From Mycolicibacterium helvum (GTDB taxonomy: Bacteria; Actinomycetota; Actinomycetes; Mycobacteriales; Mycobacteriaceae): a DNA stretch of 64,000 nucleotides. Shown piece after piece: positions 25,254 through 33,849 of the stretch. A program made the position numbers and the translations under genes. Within the stretch, counting starts at the first letter, position 1; each line of letters begins with the position of its first letter. The stretch spans positions 2,666,001 through 2,730,000 of the forward strand of contig NZ_AP022596.1 in assembly GCF_010731895.1 (NCBI RefSeq), in the 5' to 3' direction. The notes beneath the pieces are model-generated. The model made no database searches. It was given only the letters and a program-made list of their open reading frames with translations, and was not told the DNA's origin.

Positions 25254-26428
25254 GATGGGTTCCTCAGGACCTGGCGGGCGATCGCATACTTGTGCACCTC
25301 GGTCGGGCCGTCGTAAATGCGGAACGCGCGCATATCGGAAAAGATCATGCCGACCGGTGTTTCGTCAGAAATGCCCATACCGCCGAGGATTTGCACACAG
25401 CGGTCGGCCACCTTGAACAGTTCCTCGGACACGTAGGCCTTGACCATCGAACTCTCGTGGCGGCCCTTGGCGCCGGTGTCCAACGCCCAGCAGGCCCACC
25501 AGATAGCGAGCCGGCACTGTTGCAGCGCAATCTCGTTGTCGGCCAACATGAAGCCCACGCCCTGATGCTCGCCGAGCGGCTTACCGAATCCGGTCCGGGT
25601 GCGGGCATGTTCGATCGCGATCGAATGGGCTCGTGACGCCGCACCCAGCCACCGCATGCAGTGCGTCAACCGTGCTGGGGTAAGCCGCAATTGGGCGTAC
25701 CGCAACGCCTGGCCAACCTCGCCCAACACCGCCGACGCCGGCAGGCGCAGGTTGTTGAAACCGATCACGCCGTGGCCCTCGACGTAGTTGCGATCCATCG
25801 TGTCCATCACACGCTCGAGCTCGATACCCGGTGTCTGTCCATCGCACAGGAACAGCGTCGGGCCGTCGGCGCCATGGGAATTCGGCGCCACCCGCGCCAT
25901 GATTATCCAGGTCCGCGCCTTGTTGGCTCCGGTGATCAGCCACTTGCGTCCGTTGATCACGTAGTCGGTCCCGTCGAAAACCGCTTCGGTGGCAAGCTGA
26001 TTCGGGTCGGATCCGGCTCCGCCGGGTTCTGTCATCGCGAACACCGACCGCTGCCTGCCGTCAATCACCGGAACCAGGAACTTCTCGGCCTGCTCCTCGG
26101 TGGCGATCTTGGACAGCACGAACATGTTGCCCTCGTCGGGGGCCGCGCAGTTCAGCGCGACCGGCCCGAGGGTTGACCAGCCGGCGGCCTCGAACAGCAC
26201 GGCCTGCTCGCGGTGCGACGGCTCACGACCGCCGAATCGGTGCGGCGCCTGAAAGGTCAGCAGGCCGGCGTCCCGGGCCAGTCCGACGAGTTCGGTGCGC
26301 AGCTCCTCGTCGGGACCGTGCCGAGTGACGCGTGGATCCCGTTCGTAGGGAATGATTTTGTCGACGACGAACGCGCGTATCTCGTCGCGTTGCGCCGCCA
26401 GGTCGCTGGGAATCTCGAAATCGATCAT
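25250..26428 (-). CDS. Acyl-CoA dehydrogenase family protein, ACAD10/11-like
   Basis: A 392-residue flavoprotein with the three-domain ACAD layout: VFAMTEPGGAGSDPNQLATE in the FAD/substrate region, FGKPLGEHQGVGFMLADNEI in the C-terminal helical domain, and LGGMGISDETPV. Near the C-terminus it reads IYDGPTEVHKYAIARQVL. DGPxEVH in place of the usual YEGT-type ending is the pattern I associate with human ACAD10/11 and bacterial LvaC-like proteins, which work with an APH-fold kinase. It overlaps the kinase gene upstream and the SDR gene downstream by 4 bp each, so the three are coupled. Confidence 0.9.
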   Translation of the reverse strand: MIDFEIPSDLAAQRDEIRAFVVDKIIPYERDPRVTRHGPDEELRTELVGLARDAGLLTFQAPHRFGGREPSHREQAVLFEAAGWSTLGPVALNCAAPDEGNMFVLSKIATEEQAEKFLVPVIDGRQRSVFAMTEPGGAGSDPNQLATEAVFDGTDYVINGRKWLITGANKARTWIIMARVAPNSHGADGPTLFLCDGQTPGIELERVMDTMDRNYVEGHGVIGFNNLRLPASAVLGEVGQALRYAQLRLTPARLTHCMRWLGAASRAHSIAIEHARTRTGFGKPLGEHQGVGFMLADNEIALQQCRLAIWWACWALDTGAKGRHESSMVKAYVSEELFKVADRCVQILGGMGISDETPVGMIFSDMRAFRIYDGPTEVHKYAIARQVLRNPS

Positions 26429-27453
26429 CGTTGCCCCTCCATCAGTGCCAAAGCTCGTTCAAACAAGCGCACCGTCGCGATATGCAGGCGATCGCCAATC
26501 TCCTTGGGCGCCAGACCCGCAGCGGCTCGTGCGTTCGATCCCTCCAGGATGATGCCGAGTTTGAAACAGGCCATCACCGTGTACCAGTCGATGTTGGACA
26601 GGTCGCGGGTGGTGTTCTGCGCATAGCGCTCGATCAGTTCGTCCGGGGTGGCCAGACCACCGGCATCCATCAGGACGTTGGTCAACACCGAGTCGCGGCC
26701 GGGCGTGAACCAGGTGGCCAGCATCCAGCCGAGGTCCAGCAGGGGATCGCCGATGGTGCACATCTCCCAGTCGACGATGGCCACCACCTCGGGACCGGTC
26801 GGCGAGAACATGACGTTGGCGGCGTGGTAGTCGCCGTGCATGATGCCCGGCTGCCACTCGGCGGGCTGGTTCTGTTGCAACCAGGTGGCGACGGCATCGA
26901 CGTCGCCGATATCGGGACCTGAATAGTTGTCCAACCCGCTGTAGGACTCTAGCTCGGAAAGCCACCGCGGCACTTGGCGTTCCAGGAATCCCTCTGGCTT
27001 GCCGAAGTCAGCCAGGCCGACCGCGACATGGTCGACGGCGCCGAGCTTGGCCACCGACTCGGCCATCGACAGGCCCATCTCGTGGCGGATAACAGAGTCG
27101 CCGGCATGCAGCGCGGGCAGTGCGGCACCGGCGTTGAAGCCATCGACCGGTTCCATCAGATAGAAGACCGCGTCGCCGAGTACCGCAGTGTCCTCGCATA
27201 CCGCGATCAGCCGAGGGTGCGGGACGTCTGTGCCGGCCAGCGCGTGCAGCACGCGGGTCTCCCGCAGGATCACCTTGTTGCTCACCGGTCGCAGGTGGCG
27301 GGGCCCCCGGCGGAATACGTACTCACGGCCCGATCGGGTAAAGCGAAGCATGACGTTCTGGGTGCCACCGGCGATCTCGGAGGCGTTTTCCAGTGGGCCG
27401 TCGCCCAGGCCCTGCTCCGACATCCACGCGCTCACTGCGCTCAGGTCGTCCAC
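26425..27453 (-). CDS. APH-fold phosphotransferase (ACAD10/11 kinase-domain or LvaA-like)
   Basis: A 342-residue aminoglycoside-phosphotransferase-fold protein. Brenner's motif HGDYHAANVMF supplies the catalytic Asp and Asn, and IVDWEMCTIGDPLLDLGW the metal-binding Asp. The N-terminal lobe has AGGTQNVMLRF and EYVFRRGP (ATP lobe lysine or arginine). Proteins of this type are often mis-annotated as acyl-CoA dehydrogenases or antibiotic kinases. With LvaC-like ACADs they phosphorylate the 4-OH of hydroxyacyl-CoA. GTG 27451-27453 is chosen: it begins VDDLSAVSAWM and lies 10 bp beyond the ThrE stop. First gene of the coupled operon. Confidence 0.85.
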   Translation of the reverse strand: MDDLSAVSAWMSEQGLGDGPLENASEIAGGTQNVMLRFTRSGREYVFRRGPRHLRPVSNKVILRETRVLHALAGTDVPHPRLIAVCEDTAVLGDAVFYLMEPVDGFNAGAALPALHAGDSVIRHEMGLSMAESVAKLGAVDHVAVGLADFGKPEGFLERQVPRWLSELESYSGLDNYSGPDIGDVDAVATWLQQNQPAEWQPGIMHGDYHAANVMFSPTGPEVVAIVDWEMCTIGDPLLDLGWMLATWFTPGRDSVLTNVLMDAGGLATPDELIERYAQNTTRDLSNIDWYTVMACFKLGIILEGSNARAAAGLAPKEIGDRLHIATVRLFERALALMEGQR

Positions 27454-27460
27454 CCCGGTG

Positions 27461-27480
27461 AACCTACCGTACGGTTGGTT
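27461..27480. promoter_or_regulatory. Near-perfect 20-bp palindrome at the head of the APH-ACAD-SDR operon
   Basis: AACCTACCGTACGGTTGGTT is symmetric except for one base pair (T opposite T at positions 5 and 16). It ends 7 bp before the APH start codon and overlaps the ThrE stop codon. The minus-strand text TACGGT in it could be a -10 box for a nearly leaderless mRNA. The size and symmetry fit a TetR-type operator; the regulator is not adjacent. Confidence 0.55.
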
Positions 27481-28780
27481 GAGCCAATCCCTTCGGCCAC
27501 GGCAACCGGCTGTCGATAGTGCGGAACACGCTCCAGCCGACCACCGTGCCCAGCGCGATCGACAGGATCGCTGCACCGGTGACCCCGAGGCTGGCCACAC
27601 CGACGTTGCCGCCGGTGGCGGCCTGGGTCACCGACTCGAAGCTCAGGGCACCAGGGACCAGCGCCCAGAATGCCGCGAGCATCATCACGATCGCCGGGGG
27701 AGACGTCTTGATCCGCGCGGCCAGCATCGCGAACGGAACTGTCAGGAATGCGCCGATGAAGCCGGAATACGCTGCGGCCACGAACTTTCCGGCGATCGCC
27801 TGCCCAACCAGCGCGACAGCGATCGCGGCGGCCAGCCAGAACAATGAGCCGCGGGGCGCGGACAGATAGACGTAGAGCCCGACTGCCACCACGAGGATCG
27901 CCACGTATAACGACCAGGGACCCATCTGCGCTGAGGCCGCCTGTGGTTTGACCTCTCCGGCAACGTGCACACCCAGCGCCACCCCGAACACCAGCAGCGC
28001 CAGCTGGGCGATGCCGTAAACCAGCCGACTGGTGCCCCCGATCAGCTGATTGCTGGCCAACTCCATCGCGCCGATGGTCAATGCCATCCCGGGCAGCATC
28101 GCCACGAGTGCGGGCGCGATCACCCGCAGCAGCCCGTCGTTGGCGGTGTCGGCGACGAACCAGGTGGCCAGGATGGTGACGAGCGTCGCCGCCAAGGTGG
28201 GCAGTACCGGACTGAGCGATGGAAACGGTCGGCCCAGTTGGGCGACCGCCCCGACGACCAGGCCGAGGAACAGGTATCCCGGCAGCGATGCCCACGTGGG
28301 GTTGATGACCATGCCGAAACCGATTGTCGTAACGGCATATCCGATGGTCGTCGCGACCGGACCGAAACGCGGACGCAGGTTGCGCGCCTGGTTGATCGCC
28401 CCGATCGCGTCGGCGGGGGTGATCGCCCCGACGGAGGCCAGGGTCGCGATGTCGTCAATGCGGCCGGCCATGTCCAGCTGCAGTGAGTACGTCGTCGAGG
28501 TGTCCACCTCGTAGCCGACGGTGCCCACCTGAATCATCAGGACGGTCGGTAGCACGACGATCCGCACCGGTTGGGTGGTGTACTGCGCGGCGATCGCCAG
28601 TAGCCGCGCGTATACCAGCTGAGTCGGCTGCTCGACCTCGAGCAGAGCGATGCCGATCTCTCGCAACATCGCGGCGACCTCAGGCTGGTCGTGGGAGTCC
28701 GGTGGACTCAGCGCCTCCGGTGGTGTCTTACGGATCTTGTCGAGGATCCGTGCCCGCCGGGCCCGCCGTTTTTCGTCCAT
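27464..28780 (-). CDS. Threonine/serine exporter family protein (ThrE-like, fused)
   Basis: A 438-residue protein with a hydrophilic N-terminus (about 130 residues, including DEKRRARRARILDKIRKTPP) and then about ten membrane helices. It has the ThrE/DUF1212 layout, where an N-terminal soluble-plus-5-helix half and a C-terminal 5-helix half are fused. The relative in M. tuberculosis is Rv3737. Corynebacterium ThrE exports threonine and serine. The ATG 28780 start fits (MDEKRRARR). The gene is followed 10 bp later by the APH gene, but the operator-like palindrome between them suggests separate control. Confidence 0.85.
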   Translation of the reverse strand: MDEKRRARRARILDKIRKTPPEALSPPDSHDQPEVAAMLREIGIALLEVEQPTQLVYARLLAIAAQYTTQPVRIVVLPTVLMIQVGTVGYEVDTSTTYSLQLDMAGRIDDIATLASVGAITPADAIGAINQARNLRPRFGPVATTIGYAVTTIGFGMVINPTWASLPGYLFLGLVVGAVAQLGRPFPSLSPVLPTLAATLVTILATWFVADTANDGLLRVIAPALVAMLPGMALTIGAMELASNQLIGGTSRLVYGIAQLALLVFGVALGVHVAGEVKPQAASAQMGPWSLYVAILVVAVGLYVYLSAPRGSLFWLAAAIAVALVGQAIAGKFVAAAYSGFIGAFLTVPFAMLAARIKTSPPAIVMMLAAFWALVPGALSFESVTQAATGGNVGVASLGVTGAAILSIALGTVVGWSVFRTIDSRLPWPKGLAQPTVR

Positions 28781-28787
28781 ACCAGCA

Positions 28788-29180
28788 TCATTGCGGATGC
28801 GTGGCGGTCTCAGGTGTCGGTTCGGCGGGGTCGGGCGTGGCTTGCGGCTGTCGGTTTTTCTGCCACGGCCAATACCCCGTGATCTCCAGCTCCAGCGAGA
28901 AACTGAGGAACGTGCGGATTAACACGATCCCCGCCAGCACGGCCACACTTCGTGCGTCGGGTGTGACGGCTACCGTGCGGATGATGTCGGCGGCCACCAG
29001 CAGTTCCAGGCCGAGCAGGATCGAGCGGCCAAGCTGCTGGCGAAACGCCCGGTAGGCATCGCCGGTGCGTAGTCGCCGGAGGATGCCCGCCGCTGAGAGC
29101 AACGCGCCGATCGCGATCACAGCGACGCCGACTGCGTCGATCGCCTTGCCGACCGTCTCGATGATCTCGAAGAAGTTCAC
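28788..29180 (-). CDS. DUF1622-type small membrane protein
   Basis: A 130-residue protein with three hydrophobic helices (about residues 12-35, 50-68 and 76-95) and a proline-rich C-terminal tail (PTPETATHPQ). The segment SILLGLELLVAADIIRTVAV and the FLSFSLELEI stretch are typical of DUF1622 proteins. The function is unknown. It starts 7 bp before the next gene's stop and ends 7 bp before the ThrE start, so this run from 29670 to 27464 may be one operon. Confidence 0.78.
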   Translation of the reverse strand: MNFFEIIETVGKAIDAVGVAVIAIGALLSAAGILRRLRTGDAYRAFRQQLGRSILLGLELLVAADIIRTVAVTPDARSVAVLAGIVLIRTFLSFSLELEITGYWPWQKNRQPQATPDPAEPTPETATHPQ

Positions 29181-29187
29181 CGACAGA

Positions 29188-29670
29188 TTATCGGGCCGGC
29201 ATCACCGCAGTCGCCGTTGCCGCGCCGCCGCCCTGCTGGGTCGCCCGTACCGACACCTGTTCACCGGTCTGCAGTGGCTGCGGCGGTTTGCGGGTGTCGG
29301 TGTTGATCACATAGGTCTGGCTGAAGCCGTCCTGGCTGCGGACGGTGACGGAGGTGTCGGAAGCCGCGGTGACGTCGCCTGTCTGAGTCAGCTCGGTGCT
29401 GAATCCGCCCTCGTCGTCGGAGACGACGTTCTGACCGTGCAGGGTCCGCTGAAAGCCACCGGGGCTACCGGGACCGCCTGGGCCGCCCCAGCCGGGCGGG
29501 CCGCCCGCGTTCCCTTGGCCTTCGCTACCGCCGGTAGCGGCGTAGACCACCACGCCACCAACCGCAGCCAGTGCTGCGGCGATACCGACGGCAGCCACCG
29601 TCGTTCGGGTTGACCAGGTCTTCGGGCGCTCAGTGGGAGTACCCCACACCGGTTGCTGTTCAGCACTCAT
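29188..29670 (-). CDS. Membrane-anchored extracytoplasmic protein with OB-like C-terminus
   Basis: A 160-residue protein: a cytoplasmic start with Trp/Pro residues, one membrane helix (about 25-47, TVAAVGIAAALAAVGGVVVY), a Gly/Pro linker (about 55-75), and a beta-rich domain. The latter reads GDVTAASDTSVTVRSQDGFS and LQTGEQVSVRAT, a DUF5666-like fold that resembles OB-type small-ligand modules. The gene is divergent from the response regulator, with the 11-bp triple repeat between them, so it is likely to be a target of that regulator. The ligand is unknown. Confidence 0.7.
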   Translation of the reverse strand: MSAEQQPVWGTPTERPKTWSTRTTVAAVGIAAALAAVGGVVVYAATGGSEGQGNAGGPPGWGGPGGPGSPGGFQRTLHGQNVVSDDEGGFSTELTQTGDVTAASDTSVTVRSQDGFSQTYVINTDTRKPPQPLQTGEQVSVRATQQGGGAATATAVMPAR

Positions 29671-29740
29671 GTCACCACCGTGGGGAGCTAACCTGGGCGC
29701 TCGCTGTGTGTGCGATCAGCGCGCCATGTGCGCAGGGTTT

Positions 29741-29773
29741 CATAGCGGACACATAGGTATGCCATAGGAATGC
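29741..29773. promoter_or_regulatory. Three phased 11-bp repeats, probable OmpR/PhoB-type operator
   Basis: CATAG starts at 29741, 29752 and 29763, an exact 11-bp (one helical turn) period. The last two units are nearly identical: CATAGGTATGC and CATAGGAATGC. Response regulators of the OmpR/PhoB family bind such phased direct repeats. The site lies 27 bp before the ATG of the response regulator and 70 bp before the opposite gene. Confidence 0.65.
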
Positions 29774-29800
29774 CTCATCGGCGTTCCCATACTGGAGAGC

Positions 29801-30535
29801 ATGACCTCTTCAGCGGCTGAGCGTGTGGTGATGCGGCGAGCCGACGGAAACCCGATCACAGTTCTTGTGGTCGACGACGAGACCGTGCTCGCCGAGATGG
29901 TGTCGATGGCCCTGCGGTACGAGGGCTGGAACATCGCCACCGCCGCCGATGGTGCGTCGGCGATCGCGGCTGCGCGCGGGTCACGCCCGGACGCGGTGGT
30001 GCTCGACATCATGCTGCCCGATATGAGCGGGCTGGACGTGCTGCGCAAGCTGCGTGAGCAGAACCCGCAGCTGCCGGTGCTCCTGCTGACCGCAAAGGAT
30101 GCGATCGAGGACCGTATCGCCGGCCTGACCGCTGGCGGTGACGACTATGTCACCAAGCCGTTCTCCATCGAGGAGGTCGTGCTGCGGCTTCGGGCCCTGT
30201 TGCGCCGCACGGGTGTCACCACCGAGGACAGCGGCGCTCAGATTGTCGTCGGTGATCTAGTGCTCGATGAGGACAGCCACGAGGTGACTCGCGCCGGCGA
30301 ACCGGTCGCGCTGACCTCGACCGAATTCGAGCTGCTCCGGTTCCTCATGCGCAATCCCAAGCGGGTGTTGTCGAAAGCTCAAATCCTGGACCGGGTTTGG
30401 AGCTACGACTTCGGCGGTCGCTCCAATATCGTCGAGCTCTACATCTCCTACCTGCGCAAGAAAATCGACAGCGGGCGCGAACCGATGATCCACACCTTGC
30501 GCGGCGCGGGCTATGTTCTCAAGCCTGCGAGCTAG
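29801..30535 (+). CDS. OmpR/PhoB-type response regulator (TrcR/TcrX-like)
   Basis: A 244-residue regulator. The receiver domain has the acidic pair VVDDE, phosphoacceptor D69 in VVLDIMLPD, and the conserved Lys in VTKPFS. A winged-helix effector domain follows, with STEFELLRFLMRNPKRVLSK and RSNIVELYISYLRKKID. It closely resembles the mycobacterial TrcR/TcrX/PhoP group. The 3' end overlaps the kinase gene by 23 bp, so the two are translationally coupled. The phased repeat just upstream suggests autoregulation. Confidence 0.92.
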   Translation: MTSSAAERVVMRRADGNPITVLVVDDETVLAEMVSMALRYEGWNIATAADGASAIAAARGSRPDAVVLDIMLPDMSGLDVLRKLREQNPQLPVLLLTAKDAIEDRIAGLTAGGDDYVTKPFSIEEVVLRLRALLRRTGVTTEDSGAQIVVGDLVLDEDSHEVTRAGEPVALTSTEFELLRFLMRNPKRVLSKAQILDRVWSYDFGGRSNIVELYISYLRKKIDSGREPMIHTLRGAGYVLKPAS

Positions 30536-32012
30536 CACCTGGTCGCTGAGTGCGCGGTTGCTCGTCGGTCAGGTCTGCCTGCTGGCGGCGGTCTGCGTCG
30601 GTATCGGCGCCGTGACGGTGCTTGCCCTGCACCAATACCTGATCGGCGAGGTCGACAACCAGCTTCGCGAGACCGCGCACCGGTCGGCCATCATGTACGG
30701 CGAACCCCTGCCTCCGCTGCCGCCGTCGATGCGGGACAACCGGCCGCCGTGGCCGCAGCCGGGGCCCGGCCCACAGTTCCTGGACGCGCCCGGCCAACCG
30801 ATCGGAATGGTCGCCGCCGTCATCACCAACGGATCCGCGGCTGAGGCGGGAGTGCTCGGCCCGGGCGGCGTGCGTGCGGCGGTACCGCCCGGCGCGCTCA
30901 CGCAACTGGTGCAGAACGACGGACTGCGCCACCCCGTCACTCGCAATCTTGACAATTTGGGTGCCTATCGGGTGATCGCGGTGCGCAGTCGGTTGACCGG
31001 CGAGACGCTGGTGATCGGGCTGAGCATGGGCAACGTCAACGCAACGCTGTGGCGGGTGGCGCTGATCTTCGGGGTGGTGACGGCAGTCGCAATGGCGGTG
31101 GCCACGACCGTGGGCATCTGGATCAACCGCCGCGCGCTGGCGCCGCTGACCCGGGTCGTGGCGACCGCGGGCGAGGTGGCGAATCTTCCGCTCGACCGCG
31201 GTGAAGTGCAGTTGCCGGTTCGGGTTTCCGAACCCGACGCGAATCCCTATACCGAGGTGGGCCGGCTGGGCCTGGCGCTGAACCGAATGCTCGACCACAT
31301 CTCGACTGCACTGTCGACGCGGCAGGCCAGTGAGAGCCGGGTGCGCCAGTTCGTCGCCGACGCCAGCCACGAACTGCGCACCCCGCTGGCCGCGATCCGC
31401 GGTTACACCGAACTGGCGCAGCGGAAACGCGACCAGGTGCCCGACGACGTCGCGCATGCGATGGGCCGGGTGGAGTCCGAAGCCGTCCGAATGACGCAAC
31501 TCGTTGAAGACCTGTTGCTGCTGGCGCGGTTGGATTCTGGCCGCCCGCTGGAACGTGAACCGGTCGACCTGTCGCGGCTGTCGGCCGACGTCACCAGCGA
31601 CGCTCACGTCGCCGGGCCGGATCACCAGTGGAACCTGGATGTGCCAACGGATCCGCTCTACGTCACCGGTGACGATGCCCGGTTGCACCAGGTGGTGGCC
31701 AACCTGCTGGCCAACGCTCGCACTCACACTCCGCCCGGGACATCGGTGACGCTGTCGCTGCATGCTGAGCCGGACGAGGCGGTACTGCGGGTGTCCGATG
31801 ACGGTCCGGGCATTCCGGCCGAGTTGCAGTCGGAGGTGTTCGAGCGCTTCGCCCGCGGCGATACGTCGCGATCCCGCAAGGGCGGGTCCACCGGACTGGG
31901 TCTGGCGATCGCGTCGGCGGTGGTGCGGGCGCATAGCGGCAGCATCGAACTGCGCAGCGTGCCTGGCTGGACCGAATTCACAGTGCGGTTACCGCGGGCT
32001 GTCGAATCGTGA
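30513..32012 (+). CDS. Membrane sensor histidine kinase
   Basis: A 499-residue kinase. Helix 1 (about 17-40) and helix 2 (about 180-203) flank an extracytoplasmic sensor loop of about 140 residues that is rich in Pro, Gly and Val (PLPPLPPSMRDNRPPWPQPG). A HAMP region follows, then HisKA with H286 in ADASHELRTPLAAIRGYTEL, and the HATPase domain with N-box, DDGPGIPAEL and the G-box GGSTGLGLAIA. The kinase should phosphorylate the regulator encoded just upstream. The signal is unknown. Its TGA overlaps the GTG of the next gene by 4 bp, which ties it to the glycosylation genes. Confidence 0.92.
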   Translation: MFSSLRASTWSLSARLLVGQVCLLAAVCVGIGAVTVLALHQYLIGEVDNQLRETAHRSAIMYGEPLPPLPPSMRDNRPPWPQPGPGPQFLDAPGQPIGMVAAVITNGSAAEAGVLGPGGVRAAVPPGALTQLVQNDGLRHPVTRNLDNLGAYRVIAVRSRLTGETLVIGLSMGNVNATLWRVALIFGVVTAVAMAVATTVGIWINRRALAPLTRVVATAGEVANLPLDRGEVQLPVRVSEPDANPYTEVGRLGLALNRMLDHISTALSTRQASESRVRQFVADASHELRTPLAAIRGYTELAQRKRDQVPDDVAHAMGRVESEAVRMTQLVEDLLLLARLDSGRPLEREPVDLSRLSADVTSDAHVAGPDHQWNLDVPTDPLYVTGDDARLHQVVANLLANARTHTPPGTSVTLSLHAEPDEAVLRVSDDGPGIPAELQSEVFERFARGDTSRSRKGGSTGLGLAIASAVVRAHSGSIELRSVPGWTEFTVRLPRAVES

Positions 32013-33805
32013 TCCGCGCCCGACATCACGGCGGGCTGGCGGTTCTACTGCTCGCGACGGCCGTGCTCTACGTGTGGGACCTCGGTGCCAGTGGCTGGGC
32101 CAACCCGTTCTATTCCGCTGCCGCCCAAGCTGGTTCGGAGAGCTGGACGGCCTGGTTGTTCGGGTCCAGCGACGCTGCCAACGCCATCACCGTCGACAAG
32201 ACCCCCGCGGCGCTGTGGGTGACGGGGTTGTCGGCGCGGCTGTTCGGTGTCAATCCATGGAGCATCCTGCTGCCGCAGGCGCTGGCCGGGGTGGCTGCGG
32301 TGGCGGTGTTGTACGTCGCGGTGCGACGGGTCAGCGGGCCGTGGGCGGGCTTGTTCGCCGGTGCGGTTCTGGCATTGACTCCGGCGGCGGCGCTGATGTT
32401 CCGGTTCAACAATCCCGATGCACTACTGGTGCTTTCGCTCGTTGTCGCCGCCTACTTCACGCAGCGCGCGCTGGACCGCAACGCGGCTTGGTGGTGGCTG
32501 CCGCTGGCCGGTGCCGCGGTTGGAGTCGGCTTCTTGGCCAAGATGCTCCAGGCGTTCTTGGTGCTGCCCGCCCTTGCCGTCGTGTTCCTGTTCGCCGCCG
32601 ACGTACCCATCAGGAGCCGATTGGTACGGCTCGCCGCCGCGGTCGGCGCCTTGGTCGTGTCGGCCGGCTGGTATCTGCTCTTGGTCGCGCTGTGGCCGGC
32701 CGATGCGCGGCCCTACATCGGCGGTTCGCAGCACAACTCAATTCTGGAATTGGCGCTGGGCTACAACGGTCTGGGTCGGCTCACCGGCGAGGAGACCGGG
32801 GGGCTGGGCAACCTCAATCATGACGCCGGCTGGACGCGGCTGTTCGGCCCTGAAATGGGCACGTATATCGCGTGGCTGGTACCCGCCGCGGTCTTTGCGA
32901 TCATCGCCGGCCTGGTGATCACCCGGCGGGCACCGCGCACCGACCTCACCCGTGCGGCGCTGCTGCTGTGGGGCGGGTGGCTGGTCGTCACCGCGGTGGT
33001 GTTCAGTTTCGCCAACGGCATCCTGCATGCGTACTACTCCGTTGCACTGGCCCCCGCAGTCGGCGCCGGTCTGGCGATCGGCACGACTCTGCTGTGGCGG
33101 CGTCGCGGTGATGTCCGGGCTGCCACCACGCTTTCCGGGATCGTCGTGATCACCGCGGTTCTGGCCTATATTCTGCTGCAACGGAATTCGCAGTGGCTGC
33201 CTTGGCTTCGAGTATCTGTTGTGGTCATCGCGATAGCCAGCTCGCTCCTTCTGTTGGTGGTGGGGCGTCTGCCCCGGCGGGTGGGCACTGCGGTGGGCGT
33301 GCTGGCCCTCGTCGCCGCGCTGGCCGGGCCGGTCGCCTTCTCACTGGCCACCGTCGCCGCACCGCACAGTGGCGCCATCCCGTCCGTCGGCCCCTCGGGG
33401 GGGAGCGGCGGACCGCCGGGCGGATTGTTCGACGCGCCCAAGCCCGGCATCGAGCTGACGGCGGCGTTGCGCCGAGACGCCGACGAATACACCTGGGTTG
33501 CTGCCGCCGTCGGATCGAGTAACGCTGCCGGATATCAGCTGGCCACGGGCTTGCCGGTGATGGCTGTCGGCGGCTTCAACGGCACCGACCCCGCCCCTAC
33601 CCTCGAGCAGTTCCAGTCCTATGTCGCGCAGCGGCGTATCCACTGGTTCGTGGAGAGCGGCATGCCTGGATTCGGGTTCGGTAACCGCTCTGGCAGCGAC
33701 GCCGCCGAGCAGATCCAACGCTGGGTCAGCGCGAATTTCACCCCTCGCGAGGTAGACGGCGTGACCGTCTACGACCTGTCGCAAGGATTCACAGCGGCCA
33801 CATAG
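32009..33805 (+). CDS. GT39/YkcB-like membrane glycosyltransferase, first paralogue
   Basis: A 598-residue GT-C protein with about 11-13 membrane helices. Its N-terminal extracellular loop shows SGWANPFYSAAAQAGSESW and ITVDKTPAALWV, and FRFNNPDALLVL follows in a later loop. These are hallmarks of the ArnT/YkcB-like group, which uses polyprenyl-phosphate sugars. A C-terminal soluble part of about 130 residues follows a Gly/Ser/Pro linker. It is coupled to the kinase gene (GTGA overlap) and is about 45 bp before the YkcC-like gene. The sugar acceptor is unknown. Confidence 0.85.
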   Translation: MIRARHHGGLAVLLLATAVLYVWDLGASGWANPFYSAAAQAGSESWTAWLFGSSDAANAITVDKTPAALWVTGLSARLFGVNPWSILLPQALAGVAAVAVLYVAVRRVSGPWAGLFAGAVLALTPAAALMFRFNNPDALLVLSLVVAAYFTQRALDRNAAWWWLPLAGAAVGVGFLAKMLQAFLVLPALAVVFLFAADVPIRSRLVRLAAAVGALVVSAGWYLLLVALWPADARPYIGGSQHNSILELALGYNGLGRLTGEETGGLGNLNHDAGWTRLFGPEMGTYIAWLVPAAVFAIIAGLVITRRAPRTDLTRAALLLWGGWLVVTAVVFSFANGILHAYYSVALAPAVGAGLAIGTTLLWRRRGDVRAATTLSGIVVITAVLAYILLQRNSQWLPWLRVSVVVIAIASSLLLLVVGRLPRRVGTAVGVLALVAALAGPVAFSLATVAAPHSGAIPSVGPSGGSGGPPGGLFDAPKPGIELTAALRRDADEYTWVAAAVGSSNAAGYQLATGLPVMAVGGFNGTDPAPTLEQFQSYVAQRRIHWFVESGMPGFGFGNRSGSDAAEQIQRWVSANFTPREVDGVTVYDLSQGFTAAT

Positions 33806-33849
33806 CAAACACAAATTCCCCGCCCACCGCCACCGTAGACGATCTAAAT

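Noticed and set aside
26425..27453. Aminoglycoside resistance kinase
   Set aside because: It is coupled to an acyl-CoA dehydrogenase and SDR and resembles ACAD10/11 kinase domains, so antibiotic phosphorylation is unlikely.
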